Source: Methanocella sp.
Lineage (GTDB): Archaea > Halobacteriota > Methanocellia > Methanocellales > Methanocellaceae
Length of the DNA: 39,286 nt
Direction: 5' to 3'
Assembly: GCF_035506375.1 (NCBI RefSeq)
Contig: NZ_DATJPM010000020.1
Coordinates: 1-39,286 of the forward strand
This document shows, one piece after another, positions 23,337 to 30,915 of this stretch (position 1 is the stretch's first letter; the number at the start of each line of letters is the position of its first letter). Under the pieces are notes generated by a model, which was given only the letters and a program-made list of their open reading frames with translations, was not told where the DNA came from and did not search any database. Position numbers and translations under genes: made by a program.

Positions 23337-23570
23337 GCCTATCCGCCAGTAAAACGGCAGACATTAAAGGCAAGCGATTTATGGAATATTTTGCAAAAAG
23401 GTGCCTGCACCGCTTAGTGCATAATCATTTTAATGGAATTATATCGCCATTATTCTTTTCAGCCTACACTTTGCCAGGGCATGCCATGAATTGCCCTATC
23501 AATGGTTATTATGGCCCCGATGGATGAAGGTAATATACTATGAGCGTTTATATTTCGGCGGGGTGATGGT
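23337..23570. other. Intergenic region of 234 bp with promoter for the next gene
   Basis: No gene or repeat family was recognised. A TATA-like GTTTATATTTC at about 23547-23557 and GGGGTGAT just before 23571 serve the next gene. Confidence 0.45.
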
Positions 23571-24101
23571 ATGACCTCGAAGAACAAGCGTGTCTGTAAG
23601 GAGTGCGGGCGTAGCTTTACGGCGAGCCCGAAGTGGGACTACGAGCTGTGCGAGGACTGCTCGATAATCGTGTACGAGAAGATGGAAAAGTACTGGATCA
23701 CCGAGGCCCTGGGCCTCAGCGAGGTGCTGGACAAGTTCCTGCCGTCTCTCCCCCGGCCGCTGTTCGAGGTCGCCCTGAAAAAGTACGCCCCCATCGGCCA
23801 GTACGACCTGGGCGAGGCCTATACCGATAAGGAGCTGAACGAGGAATTAAAGGAGGTCGCTGCACGGGAGAAGGAGCGGATGGCGAAAAAGGTCCCGTTC
23901 CGCACGGCGAAGTGCAAGAAGTGCGGCACGCCCTACACCGTGGACGGCATCTGGCAGTACAACATCTGCAAGGACTGCGCCGTGAAGGAAGTCCTGAACT
24001 GGCGGGCCTACTGGGTCAAGCAGGTCCCGGGCATAGGCACCATGCGCGCGGGCTTCGATATACCGCCCATCGAAGTCAACAAGTACCTACTCGAGGACTA
24101 A
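23571..24101 (+). CDS. Double zinc-ribbon protein, function unknown
   Basis: The protein has 176 residues. The first zinc ribbon CKECGRSF-CEDCS lies near the N-terminus. A middle helical part includes EALGLSEVLDKFLPSLP and NEELKEVAAREKERMAKK. The second ribbon CKKCGTPY-CKDCA follows. The two ribbons are similar (CK-CG-x-F/Y-T ... W-Y-x-C-DC), so the protein looks like an internal duplication. The C-terminus has YWVKQVPGIGTM. No enzyme motif is present; it may be an RNA- or protein-binding adaptor. A GGTGAT ribosome site is present. The family 3 palindrome arm starts within a few bases of the stop codon. Confidence 0.8.
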   Translation: MTSKNKRVCKECGRSFTASPKWDYELCEDCSIIVYEKMEKYWITEALGLSEVLDKFLPSLPRPLFEVALKKYAPIGQYDLGEAYTDKELNEELKEVAAREKERMAKKVPFRTAKCKKCGTPYTVDGIWQYNICKDCAVKEVLNWRAYWVKQVPGIGTMRAGFDIPPIEVNKYLLED

Positions 24102-24103
24102 GT

Positions 24104-24163
24104 CCCTCGAAGACTGTTTCAGCCTCAAAGTGACTCTAAGCCGGCTCAAAGTTACTCTAAGAC
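24104..24163 (+). repeat. Family 3 repeat, left arm of nested element
   Basis: CTCGAAGACTGTTTCAGCC, CAAAGTGACTCTAAGCCGG and GTTACTCTAAGACC blocks pair, imperfectly, with the right arm at 24824-24888. They also match the left arm at 34001-34069. Confidence 0.75.
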
Positions 24164-24202
24164 CTTTTAAATAATTTTTACGGTCTGTATGGATGACCCG
24201 TT

Positions 24203-24285
24203 TTAAGCCCGCGAAGCTTGCTAAGCCCGCGAAGACTATTCGAGCGCGAAATCCGCGAAGCTAACGCGAAGACCGCGAAGACTCT
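24203..24285 (+). repeat. Family 4 repeat (CCGCGAAG), left arm of nested element
   Basis: The arm has repeated CCCGCGAAG units (AAGCCCGCGAAGCTTGCT, AAGCCCGCGAAGACTATTCG, GCGCGAAATCCGCGAAGCTA). It pairs with the complement at 24719-24765 and lies between the family 3 arm and the family 1 element. Confidence 0.75.
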
Positions 24286-24308
24286 ATTAAAGAAATTAAT
24301 TATGACTT

Positions 24309-24642
24309 CTGTGTTGAATTACTCCCGTATTTTAAGCTTCATAAGGGCACGGAGGGCACTATTTTCACCACAAAGGCACGAAGAGCACGGAGGCTCACAA
24401 AGTTTTCTTTTTAGATTAAGTTACAAAGTACACAAAGCCGGTTCATTGACATCAAGGCACGAAGGATACAAGGGCATAGTGGAATGAGCAAGAGCACTTT
24501 TTGCCCCTGTGCCTTCTTATCCTTTGTATCTTAGAAGTTCAAAAAGCGGCTCTGTGCCCTTTGTCTCTTAATTATAAAAAAGTCTTTGTGGGCCTCCGTG
24601 CTCTTCGTGCCTTTGTGGTGAAAATAGTGCCTCCGTACACTC
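24309..24642 (+). repeat. Large palindromic repeat, family 1, copy 2 (full)
   Basis: This is a complete copy of the 335-bp element, inverted relative to 1-335. The left arm 24345-24402 (CACGGAGGGCACTATTTTC, ACCACAAAGGCACGAAGAG) pairs nearly perfectly with the right arm 24583-24636. Two further inner arm pairs surround a short apical loop. It is the innermost layer of the 24.1-24.9 kb nested palindrome. No open frame with an RBS was seen. Confidence 0.88.
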
Positions 24643-24718
24643 CGAGACATAAAAGGGCATATCCAGCACAGCAATTGTGACTAAGCTCATTCATTTAATA
24701 TTAAATCATCTTTTAATG

Positions 24719-24765
24719 TAGCTTCGCGGCCTTCGCGCTCGAAACGTCTTCGCGGGCTTAAGCCG
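24719..24765 (+). repeat. Family 4 repeat, right arm of nested element
   Basis: TAGCTTCGCGGCCTTCGCG and TCGAAACGTCTTCGCGGGCTT are complementary to the left arm at 24203-24285. Confidence 0.75.
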
Positions 24766-24823
24766 GAGAAGTACACGACATACAAGACTTATTCTTATTC
24801 AACACAGCAAAATAATTTATAGT

Positions 24824-24905
24824 GTCTTCGTGTAGCTTCAGGCCCGCTTTGAGTAACTTCGTGGCTGAAAAAGTCTTCGTTTAACTTATTTTTTTTAAGG
24901 GTCTT
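24824..24905 (-). repeat. Family 3 repeat, right arm of nested element
   Basis: GTCTTCGTGTAGCTTCAGG, CTTTGAGTAACTTCGTGGC and TGAAAAAGTCTTCG blocks are followed by a T-run and GGGTCTTGGCTAAAG. It closes the outer layer of the nested palindrome and reaches to within a few bases of the next minus-strand stop codon. Confidence 0.75.
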
Positions 24906-24907
24906 GG

Positions 24908-25567
24908 CTAAAGGCCTAGAACCTCTTTTTCGATCTCGCCGATGATGCGGGCCATGCGCTCGTGCCTTTCCTGCGCGATCTTCCGGCCCGCCCGAGTATA
25001 CATCTTATCCTTCAGGTGTTTTAACTTAATGTGCCACTCCCGCTGCGTGGAGTCGACCTCCGGGCTGTTATTCTTAGGGTCGACACCCATGTACTCCTCC
25101 TCCGGGTAGTAGACGCTCCGCCCGTGCTCGCCCAGCCACAGGTAAGAGCGGGCGATGCCCACGGCGCCCAGCGAGTCCAGCTTGTCCGCGTCGAAGAGGC
25201 ACTTCGCCTCCAGGGTACGGGGCTCGCCACCGCGGCGGTGGCGATGGGTGGCGATGGCGTGGAGAATAGCCTCCTTTTTGCCCTGCGGGACGCCGAGGCC
25301 GTCCATGATCGGCCCGGCCATGCTGACGCTCAGCTCCTCGTGGATGTCCAGGGCGTTGTCGTTCTTCGACTCCTCGGCCCGGCCGATGTCGTGGAGCAGG
25401 GCGGCCATGCGGACGATAAAAAGGTCGGCGCCCTCGGCTTCGGCAATCCTTTCGGCCAGCCGGTAGACGCGCTCGGCATGCGAGAAGTCGTGGCTCGGGG
25501 CGAAGCCCGCGTGGATGGACTTCGAGATATCCCGGGCCTTTGCCAGCATCGCGTCCTCGTCCATCAT
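24908..25567 (-). CDS. HD-domain phosphohydrolase
   Basis: The protein has about 219 residues. The start is placed at 25567, two bases after the upstream stop; a longer frame to 25636 would run inside the metallophosphoesterase gene. The HD motif is in PSHDFSHAERV and ALLHDIGRAEES (HD plus following His). Later ATHRHRRGG and LFDADKLDSLGAVG complete the metal site typical of YedJ/YpgQ-like HD hydrolases. These usually act on nucleotides or phosphodiesters; the substrate is unknown. It is the last gene of a four-gene minus-strand run. Confidence 0.9.
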   Translation of the reverse strand: MMDEDAMLAKARDISKSIHAGFAPSHDFSHAERVYRLAERIAEAEGADLFIVRMAALLHDIGRAEESKNDNALDIHEELSVSMAGPIMDGLGVPQGKKEAILHAIATHRHRRGGEPRTLEAKCLFDADKLDSLGAVGIARSYLWLGEHGRSVYYPEEEYMGVDPKNNSPEVDSTQREWHIKLKHLKDKMYTRAGRKIAQERHERMARIIGEIEKEVLGL

Positions 25568-25569
25568 CG

Positions 25570-26394
25570 TCACCCGGGGATATTCAGCAGGCATATGGCC
25601 CGGCCGCCTTTCCGGGTATACACTCCGAAGCGGCACCGGCCGCCGTCGTAGCCCTCGGGCCCCGCCAGGCCCAGCCTTATGAGGAACGCGGCGTCTTCCT
25701 CTATAGGCAGCCTTTTTTCCAGGACTTCTACGCCGCCCATATCGACCTCAGTCTCTTCAAGGCTTCCGTATATATCCTCTACGGCTCCGCCTTTCAGCCG
25801 GTAGGCGGCCTCGCTATGCTCGTGGCCGCAGATGATCGCGAACCCCATATTAAATACGGGCTTCACAGCGTCGAAGGCGTCGGCGGGTAAATAGTGATAT
25901 CCGCTCCCGTCCACGTACCGTATGCCAATGTCGGAGATGCGCTGCCATGGCTGCGTGTAGATCCAGGCCTCGACGCCTTCGGCCTCCCGGGGCGTTATGG
26001 CGCAGGGGTCGACGGGCCCGCCGTGGACGACGTAGAGCTTCTCCTTCGTGTCTATGTAGTACTTGCCCATGCCCTGGAAAAATCTCTGGTAGCGGCCGGT
26101 GGCGCGGTATGCCTCGTGGGCCCGCTCGCTATCCCGGTCGCTCCCCGACACGGGTATTCGGCCGATAAACGCCTCGTCGTGATTGCCCAGGATAGACTCG
26201 ATATTGCTCATGCCCTCCAGGCGGTCGATGACCGGCCCGGGATCGTGGCCCCTCTCCAGGACATCGCCCATGTTCACCGTCAGCGACACCTGGCCGTAGC
26301 GCTCTCCGAAGTCTCGGCTTTCCGAGAGCCGGAGGATGGCGTCGAGGGCGCCGATGTCGGCGTGTATGTCCGAGAAGAGCATGATGGACCCCAT
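25570..26394 (-). CDS. Calcineurin-like metallophosphoesterase
   Basis: The protein has 274 residues with GGAGGATT before the ATG. Motifs in family order are FSDIHADIGAL (D-x-H), VNMGDVLERG (GD), ESILGNHDEAF (GNHD), VVHGGPVDP (H) and IICGHEHSE (GHxH). It is a dinuclear-metal phosphatase or phosphodiesterase, probably cytoplasmic. The C-terminal 60 residues form a beta-rich extension (GRCRFGVYTRKGG). It is paired with the HD hydrolase two bases downstream, suggesting joint turnover of a nucleotide or phosphorylated metabolite. Confidence 0.92.
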   Translation of the reverse strand: MGSIMLFSDIHADIGALDAILRLSESRDFGERYGQVSLTVNMGDVLERGHDPGPVIDRLEGMSNIESILGNHDEAFIGRIPVSGSDRDSERAHEAYRATGRYQRFFQGMGKYYIDTKEKLYVVHGGPVDPCAITPREAEGVEAWIYTQPWQRISDIGIRYVDGSGYHYLPADAFDAVKPVFNMGFAIICGHEHSEAAYRLKGGAVEDIYGSLEETEVDMGGVEVLEKRLPIEEDAAFLIRLGLAGPEGYDGGRCRFGVYTRKGGRAICLLNIPG

Positions 26395-26432
26395 GAATCC
26401 TCCATATGCTCAGGAAACAGATATAATATGTC

Positions 26433-26876
26433 CTAAACGAGCTGGCGCGCCTTCTCGTCCCACCGGAACTTCCGGCGCGGGTCCCGGCGGTACCTCTTGA
26501 GGGAATCGGTGTCCAGCATGGTGGCGCCGGCGCGCCATGCAGGCACGCAGTACATGTAGTCAGGCTTCTCCGGTGTGCCGCCCAGGCCGATGACGATGAA
26601 GAGCGGGCGGCCCGTGACCTCCCGGTACCTGCTATACTTTTTAAGCTGGTACTCCTTCGCCCAGGGCAGCCTTCCAAGGAAGTGCGAGGCCCGGTACTTG
26701 CACTCGACGCCGAAGACTTCGCCGGATGCCGCATGGCGGACCTCCAGGTCCGGATTAAAGTCCACCTCCTCCTTCGTGGCCCCGTCACGGATCCACCTGA
26801 CGTCGAAGTCCCGGCCGAAGAGGCCTATGACGTGCTCCTCGAAGGCGAGGCCCGATGCATGCGTGGGGTCGGTCAT
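26433..26876 (-). CDS. PD-(D/E)XK nuclease-like protein
   Basis: The protein has about 147 residues from the ATG at 26876; a TTG seven codons upstream (26897) is less likely. The nuclease core is visible: EEVDFNPDLEV with the Asp, GEVFGVECKYRA giving E-x-K, then GRPLFIVIGLGG and a C-terminal DSLKRYRRDPRRKFRW. A conserved FEEHVIGLFG helix precedes the core. Such folds include Holliday junction and restriction-type nucleases, but here no methylase is adjacent. The minus-strand T/A-rich stretch before the start could be a promoter. Confidence 0.78.
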   Translation of the reverse strand: MTDPTHASGLAFEEHVIGLFGRDFDVRWIRDGATKEEVDFNPDLEVRHAASGEVFGVECKYRASHFLGRLPWAKEYQLKKYSRYREVTGRPLFIVIGLGGTPEKPDYMYCVPAWRAGATMLDTDSLKRYRRDPRRKFRWDEKARQLV

Positions 26877-26907
26877 CGGAGAATAATGGGGCCGCAAAAA
26901 AATAAGC

Positions 26908-27858
26908 CTATTCGTTCAGGCCGAGGGGCGTGTATAGATTTTCGGGCATATCCGGCTCAAGCTCCTGCTGAGTCAGGTACATGCCGGCCATGATCAGCCC
27001 GGCCCCCACGGCGGTCACGGCCGTCAGCGTTTCACCCAGAAGGAGGACGGCAAGCAGAATGCCTGCCAGGGGCGTCACGTAGATTGACATGGCCACGTCC
27101 GATGCCTTGAGGCGGCTGAGGCCGTGCGTGTAGACGAAGAAGCAGAAGACCGAGCACAGCACCGCTAAAAATAACAGCGACGACCAGGAGAGGGCGCTCA
27201 GCGTGGTGAGCGGCGTCATCGGGGTGCCCAGGACGTAAAACGGTAACAGCTCCAGGACGCCGAAGCAGAACGTGTAGAGCAGTATCGTCGTGAGGCCATA
27301 CTTCGAGGAGATCTTCTTGGAGGCGATGGTGAAGAGCCCGAAGGCGACGGCGCTGCCCACGCCCATAAGGTCGCCCGGCAGGTGGGCGGACGACAGGTCC
27401 GGCCGCCCTCCGCTAATTATTAGAAACGTGCCGGCGAAGGCGATCCCGGCCCCGGCCATCTTTTTCCGGGTGAGGCGCTCGCCCAGCAGAAAGGCGCCCA
27501 TGAGCATGATGAAGAACGTCGCCAGGTTGAACTCGAGCGAGAAGTTGGTGACCGTCGTGTAGCTCAGCGACTCCACCTGGAGTATGAACCCGATGGAGAC
27601 GTTCGATAAAGAAAGCAGGATGAACATGGGGATATCACCCGTGTCGATCTTCAGGGAGTTCCACTTTTTCATCGCGACTGCCATGCCGAAGACTATGAGC
27701 AATGCTATGGTGAACCGTATGGTCACGATCTCGATGGCATTTAGCTGTAACAGCGCCTCCCTGGCGGCTATGGACGAGGCGCCCCAGAAGACGTTGACGA
27801 GGATGAGCCCGGCCATCACGAAAAAGGCGTTGTCCCGGATATCGGCGTTTTTTGGCAT
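26908..27858 (-). CDS. EamA/DMT-family transporter
   Basis: This is a ten-helix permease of two EamA repeats. The first repeat has AGLILVNVFWGASSIAAREAL and IVTIRFTIALLIVFGMAV. The second has LMGVGSAVAFGLFTIASKK and ends in LAGILLAVLLLGETLTAV. The start is put at 27858, with AGGTCA before it; an ATG at 27876 would sit too close to the TATA-like ATTTATAG at about 27885-27892. Substrates in this superfamily are amino acids, nucleobases or other metabolites and cannot be named here. It is the first gene of the minus-strand run. Confidence 0.92.
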   Translation of the reverse strand: MPKNADIRDNAFFVMAGLILVNVFWGASSIAAREALLQLNAIEIVTIRFTIALLIVFGMAVAMKKWNSLKIDTGDIPMFILLSLSNVSIGFILQVESLSYTTVTNFSLEFNLATFFIMLMGAFLLGERLTRKKMAGAGIAFAGTFLIISGGRPDLSSAHLPGDLMGVGSAVAFGLFTIASKKISSKYGLTTILLYTFCFGVLELLPFYVLGTPMTPLTTLSALSWSSLLFLAVLCSVFCFFVYTHGLSRLKASDVAMSIYVTPLAGILLAVLLLGETLTAVTAVGAGLIMAGMYLTQQELEPDMPENLYTPLGLNE

Positions 27859-28039
27859 GTGACCTGGAACAGGCATGCTCCGAGGCTATAAATCTTTTAT
27901 GGTTTTGGGTGCGGGCCCGCGAACAGAAGGACGACGGCAATTCGTCGCTCAATTATTTCTATTTCTTATTGCTCATCCGCTACTTTTTACGGCATAACGT
28001 TTTACTCCTGCATAGCTACCGTATCACAGGGGATCTTGG

Positions 28040-28549
28040 ATGAAATCGAGAACTATTGTCATCTCGCTACTTTTAGGGCTCATTATCGCCCAAGTGGCAT
28101 TGCTTTCCGCGGGCGCCCAGTACATCCCGGCGGCCGCAGACCAGATCATGGTGAACCAGCCTTATGGCGCGGCGAACAGCAATATATTGCCGCCGGCGTG
28201 CTTTGCACAGCCGCAATATCCGTATGCGGCTCAGCCCGGCGTCCCGGCCGCCGTGCCTTTCGGTGCCTGCGATGCTCCGCTGGCGGCTGCCTGCACAGCG
28301 CCGTTAGCCGCCCCGGTGGTCGCGTACGGGCCTTATACCAGCGGCTTCACGTACAGCGCTACCCAGTCTTCGGCATACGGGCCGTTCACGCCGCCCGTGA
28401 CCCAGGCCACGGAGCAGTTTTACCAGTACCCGGGCCTGACGCCCTACGGCGCCTATCCGGGCGCAGGCTATGCGGCGGCGGGCGGCATCGGCTACGACCC
28501 GGCGACGGGCTACTACGGGCCTTACGGGTCGTTCACGCCTCTAATATGA
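28040..28549 (+). CDS. Secreted Ala/Pro/Tyr-rich protein with YGP repeats
   Basis: The protein has 169 residues. The signal peptide has IVISLLLGLIIAQVALLSAG followed by AQY. The mature part is compositionally biased (Ala, Pro, Tyr, Gly, Gln) with few charges. Short repeats include AYGPYTSG, AYGPFTPP, YYGPYGSFTP and APLAA. Three cysteines (PPACFAQ, GACDAP, AACTAP) could crosslink. GGGGATCTTGG precedes the ATG. It may be a cell-surface or matrix protein, by analogy to Tyr/Pro-rich structural proteins; the family is not recognised. Confidence 0.75.
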   Translation: MKSRTIVISLLLGLIIAQVALLSAGAQYIPAAADQIMVNQPYGAANSNILPPACFAQPQYPYAAQPGVPAAVPFGACDAPLAAACTAPLAAPVVAYGPYTSGFTYSATQSSAYGPFTPPVTQATEQFYQYPGLTPYGAYPGAGYAAAGGIGYDPATGYYGPYGSFTPLI

Positions 28550-28570
28550 TATAAAAAAGTTATTTTTTTA

Positions 28571-28694
28571 GTCTTCTCCATTTTTTGGATATTGGTATGA
28601 CCCTGGTTTTTCACCACAAAGGCCAGTAGTTCCGTGCTTGTTCTTCGATAGTTTAGCCTATTGGTCGAAATCCATATCCAAAAACATGAGAAGA
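28571..28694. repeat. Inverted-repeat element with family 1 fragment
   Basis: TCTTCTCCATTTTTTGGATAT at 28572-28592 pairs with ATATCCAAAAACATGAGAAGA at 28674-28694. Inside lies TTTTCACCACAAAGGC (28607-28622), identical to part of the family 1 arm. The element fills most of the gap between two convergent genes. Confidence 0.6.
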
Positions 28695-28715
28695 GCCAGT
28701 ATTTTTGCGGACTTT

Positions 28716-29306
28716 TCAATGCATCCGTGACTGTTTTTCATATAGCTTATGGGACCACTTCGTCTTCCACTTCGTGCCGTTCGTCTTACAGTATTTTACC
28801 CTATGCTCGGGGTCCTGCCTGACCCAGTTGAATAGGTACATGAACTGGTCGCGGCCCACCTCGATGGTGCGGATGCGCTCGGGCACGCCCAGGCTTATGA
28901 GAAAATCGCTGAACGCGTTCTCGATTAAGCTCTGGAGCGGGTCGACGATCTTCATGGACTTCCACTCGTAGCCCGCTTCGTCCATCCAGGGGCGGACGCG
29001 GTCGAAGATGTGGCCTGAGCAGATCTCGATGCGGTACACGTCGCCGGTGATGCCCATCTCGGCGAACAATTCCCGGACGATCTCGACGACCCGGTCCTGG
29101 TACTCGTTCTTATACCCGTCCTGGAAATATTGGATGCCCACGAGCTTGTACCTGAATACGCCAGTGCCGGTATCGAGGACGCCGATGGCAGCGCCGCCGA
29201 CGGGCGAGCCGATGCCGCTGTCGTCGATCTGCGCCAGCCGGGGCTTCGGGCTTCGGGCGCTGGCTGGTTCGAGGTTCTGAGTATTTCCGTTAATGTCCGC
29301 GTCCAC
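28716..29306 (-). CDS. Unknown protein with RNase H-like N-terminal motif
   Basis: The protein has 196 residues with a GTG start at 29306 and no better start downstream before the conserved part. LAQIDDSGIGSPVGGAAIGV resembles the first strand and turn of an RNase H-like fold (D-D-S-G-x-G-S-P-x-G-G). YRIEICSGHIFDRVRPWM and a middle DPLQSLIENAFSDFL follow. The C-terminal half is basic (KTNGTKWKTKWSHK). It could be a nuclease or a nucleotide-binding regulator. I do not recognise a named family. It is convergent with the secreted-protein gene. Confidence 0.75.
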   Translation of the reverse strand: MDADINGNTQNLEPASARSPKPRLAQIDDSGIGSPVGGAAIGVLDTGTGVFRYKLVGIQYFQDGYKNEYQDRVVEIVRELFAEMGITGDVYRIEICSGHIFDRVRPWMDEAGYEWKSMKIVDPLQSLIENAFSDFLISLGVPERIRTIEVGRDQFMYLFNWVRQDPEHRVKYCKTNGTKWKTKWSHKLYEKQSRMH

Positions 29307-29379
29307 GAGAACCTACATTGGCAAAAGACAAGAAATACTTTTTCATATTGATAAAATAATTATTACACTAATATATTTG

Positions 29380-30048
29380 TCATATGTCGATGATGAACCG
29401 CAGGTACTTTTTTATGGTCTCCGGCAGTATGACTCCCATGCGGACCAGCAAGTAGATCACCGCTGCGGCGGCGATGATGACCACTACGACGGTCACGATT
29501 GCGAACGTCAGCACGTGCGAGTAGGCCATGATGGACTGCCAGTTCTCTCCTAAAACATAGCCGATGAAGGCGAGCACCATGCACCAGGGGAAAGCTCCTA
29601 GCATGCTGTATGTGATGAACTTCTTGAAATCCATACTCAGCAGTCCCGCGGGGACGTTCACGATGGAGCGCACCACCGGCAGCAGCCTGGTATAGATGCA
29701 CGCGGCCTCGCCGTACTTGCAGAACCACCGCTCGGCCCAGAGCATCTTCTGCGCGTTCACTCCAAAAAACTTCCCGTACTTATCCACGAATGGCTTGCCG
29801 CCCCATGCCCCGACCAGATATCCGATGGCCGAGCCCAGGCCCGTGCCCAGCGTGCCGATCACGGCGACGCCGACGACGTGCCAGATACCGCTCGACGATG
29901 CCATGAACCCCCCATAGGGCATGATGACCTCGCTGGGGATGGGTAAACCGGCGCTCTCTAAGGTCATGAGAATGAAAATGCCCTGGTAGCCGAGGTTACC
30001 GATGATGTCCATAACGATGGATGTGATGTTACCGGCAAGAGAGAGCAT
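29380..30048 (-). CDS. DedA-family membrane protein
   Basis: This integral membrane protein of about 222 residues has the DedA/SNARE-associated (VTT) signature: GLPIPSEVIMPYGGFMA, GTLGTGLGSAIGYLVGAWGG, DKYGKFFGV and YTRLLPVVRSIVNVPAG, plus several hydrophobic helices at the C-terminus. DedA proteins are linked to lipid flipping and envelope homeostasis. The ATG at 30048 is preferred; a GTG at 30072 is possible. A TATA-like TTTATTATA lies at about 30082-30090. It lies 73 bp after the RNase H-like gene and is on the same strand. Confidence 0.9.
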   Translation of the reverse strand: MLSLAGNITSIVMDIIGNLGYQGIFILMTLESAGLPIPSEVIMPYGGFMASSSGIWHVVGVAVIGTLGTGLGSAIGYLVGAWGGKPFVDKYGKFFGVNAQKMLWAERWFCKYGEAACIYTRLLPVVRSIVNVPAGLLSMDFKKFITYSMLGAFPWCMVLAFIGYVLGENWQSIMAYSHVLTFAIVTVVVVIIAAAAVIYLLVRMGVILPETIKKYLRFIIDI

Positions 30049-30176
30049 TCGTAATCGTATCCTTGAAGGCACTCCTATAATAAAATCTTCGTGCTGCTCG
30101 CTTCAGCTAATTATACAATCGGAGCTAAAAATGGTCGGAGCATATGGCCGGATGATGGGTAAAAGAAGTACTGGGC

Positions 30177-30330
30177 ATGAGCCGGCATCGTTTCCTCAAG
30201 GCTACCGGCACAATTTCCGCCGTGGCCGTCAAAGTACGGCGTCCTCAACGCCAGGCGGGGCTGGGTGACCAGGAAAAGCGTTCTTAACGCCCTGCCCTAC
30301 GACGGCCTGCTGGAGTTTTTAAGGCAGTGA
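30177..30330 (+). pseudogene. Possible decayed gene with Tat-type leader
   Basis: An ATG at 30177 opens MSRHRFLKATGTISAVAV, which fits a twin-arginine-type leader with one Arg changed to His. The frame then reaches a stop at about 30286. From about 30240 another frame reads GVLNARRGWVTRKS and ends NALPYDGLLEFLRQ before the TGA at 30328. The pattern suggests a once longer exported protein shortened by deletion and frameshift. It could also be chance. Confidence 0.35.
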
Positions 30331-30369
30331 ACGATAAGCTTTTTTGCACGCGGTGCGACTATACCAGCG

Positions 30370-30915
30370 ATGATACGCGCGTTCATATCCGCCGGCCTCA
30401 CGCCCCAGATCAGGGAGAAGATCGGCGAGGCGGAACGGGATTTTGACATGGAAGGCGTCCGGCTCGTCGAGCCCTCGCTCATCCACGTCACCCTCAAGTT
30501 TTTAGGCAACATCGAGGAAAGCAGGGTGGACGGCATCGAGGCTGCGCTTAAAAAGGTCACAGTAAAACCATTTCGGGCGAAAATGCGGTCGCTGGGCGGG
30601 TTCCCTAACCCCAGGAGCCCCCGGGTCATATGGGTTGGGGCGGAGGGCGACTTCGTGGAATTGAATAAGCAGGTGGAGGCCCTCATGGAGGAGGTCGGCT
30701 TCCCCCGGGAAGGACGCTTCCAGTCTCACGTGACGATCGGCAGAGTAAAGTTCTCCACGCCCGAGCAAAAGCAAAAGCTTCCGGCACTCTTCCAAAAATA
30801 CAAATACTTTGACGCGGGGGATATGACGGTCGATACTATTCACCTGATGAAGAGCACGCTAAGCCCGAAAGGCCCCCGGTACGACGTGCTAAAGGAGATA
30901 CCCCTTGCCCGATGA
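30370..30915 (+). CDS. thpR: RNA 2',3'-cyclic phosphodiesterase ThpR (LigT family)
   Basis: This 2H phosphoesterase of 181 residues opens 2',3'-cyclic phosphate RNA ends; archaeal members are linked to tRNA end repair. The two HxT/S motifs are seen in SLIHVTLKFLGN and FQSHVTIGRVKF. A substrate-binding GGFPNPRSPRVIWVG segment lies between. The stop overlaps the start of the CCA-adding gene by about ten bases, a pairing common in archaea, so the two RNA-end enzymes are translationally coupled. Confidence 0.95.
   Translation: MIRAFISAGLTPQIREKIGEAERDFDMEGVRLVEPSLIHVTLKFLGNIEESRVDGIEAALKKVTVKPFRAKMRSLGGFPNPRSPRVIWVGAEGDFVELNKQVEALMEEVGFPREGRFQSHVTIGRVKFSTPEQKQKLPALFQKYKYFDAGDMTVDTIHLMKSTLSPKGPRYDVLKEIPLAR

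Noticed and set aside
20452..24101. Integrated element with att sites at tRNA-Thr
   Set aside because: No second copy of the tRNA 3' end and no integrase gene were found in the window; position after a tRNA alone is not enough.
24102..24907. CRISPR array
   Set aside because: The repeats are dyad-symmetric arms of changing length, not identical direct repeats with equal-sized spacers; no cas genes are near.
26433..26876. Restriction enzyme of a restriction-modification system
   Set aside because: The E-x-K core is present, but no methyltransferase or specificity gene is adjacent; a general nuclease-fold call is safer.
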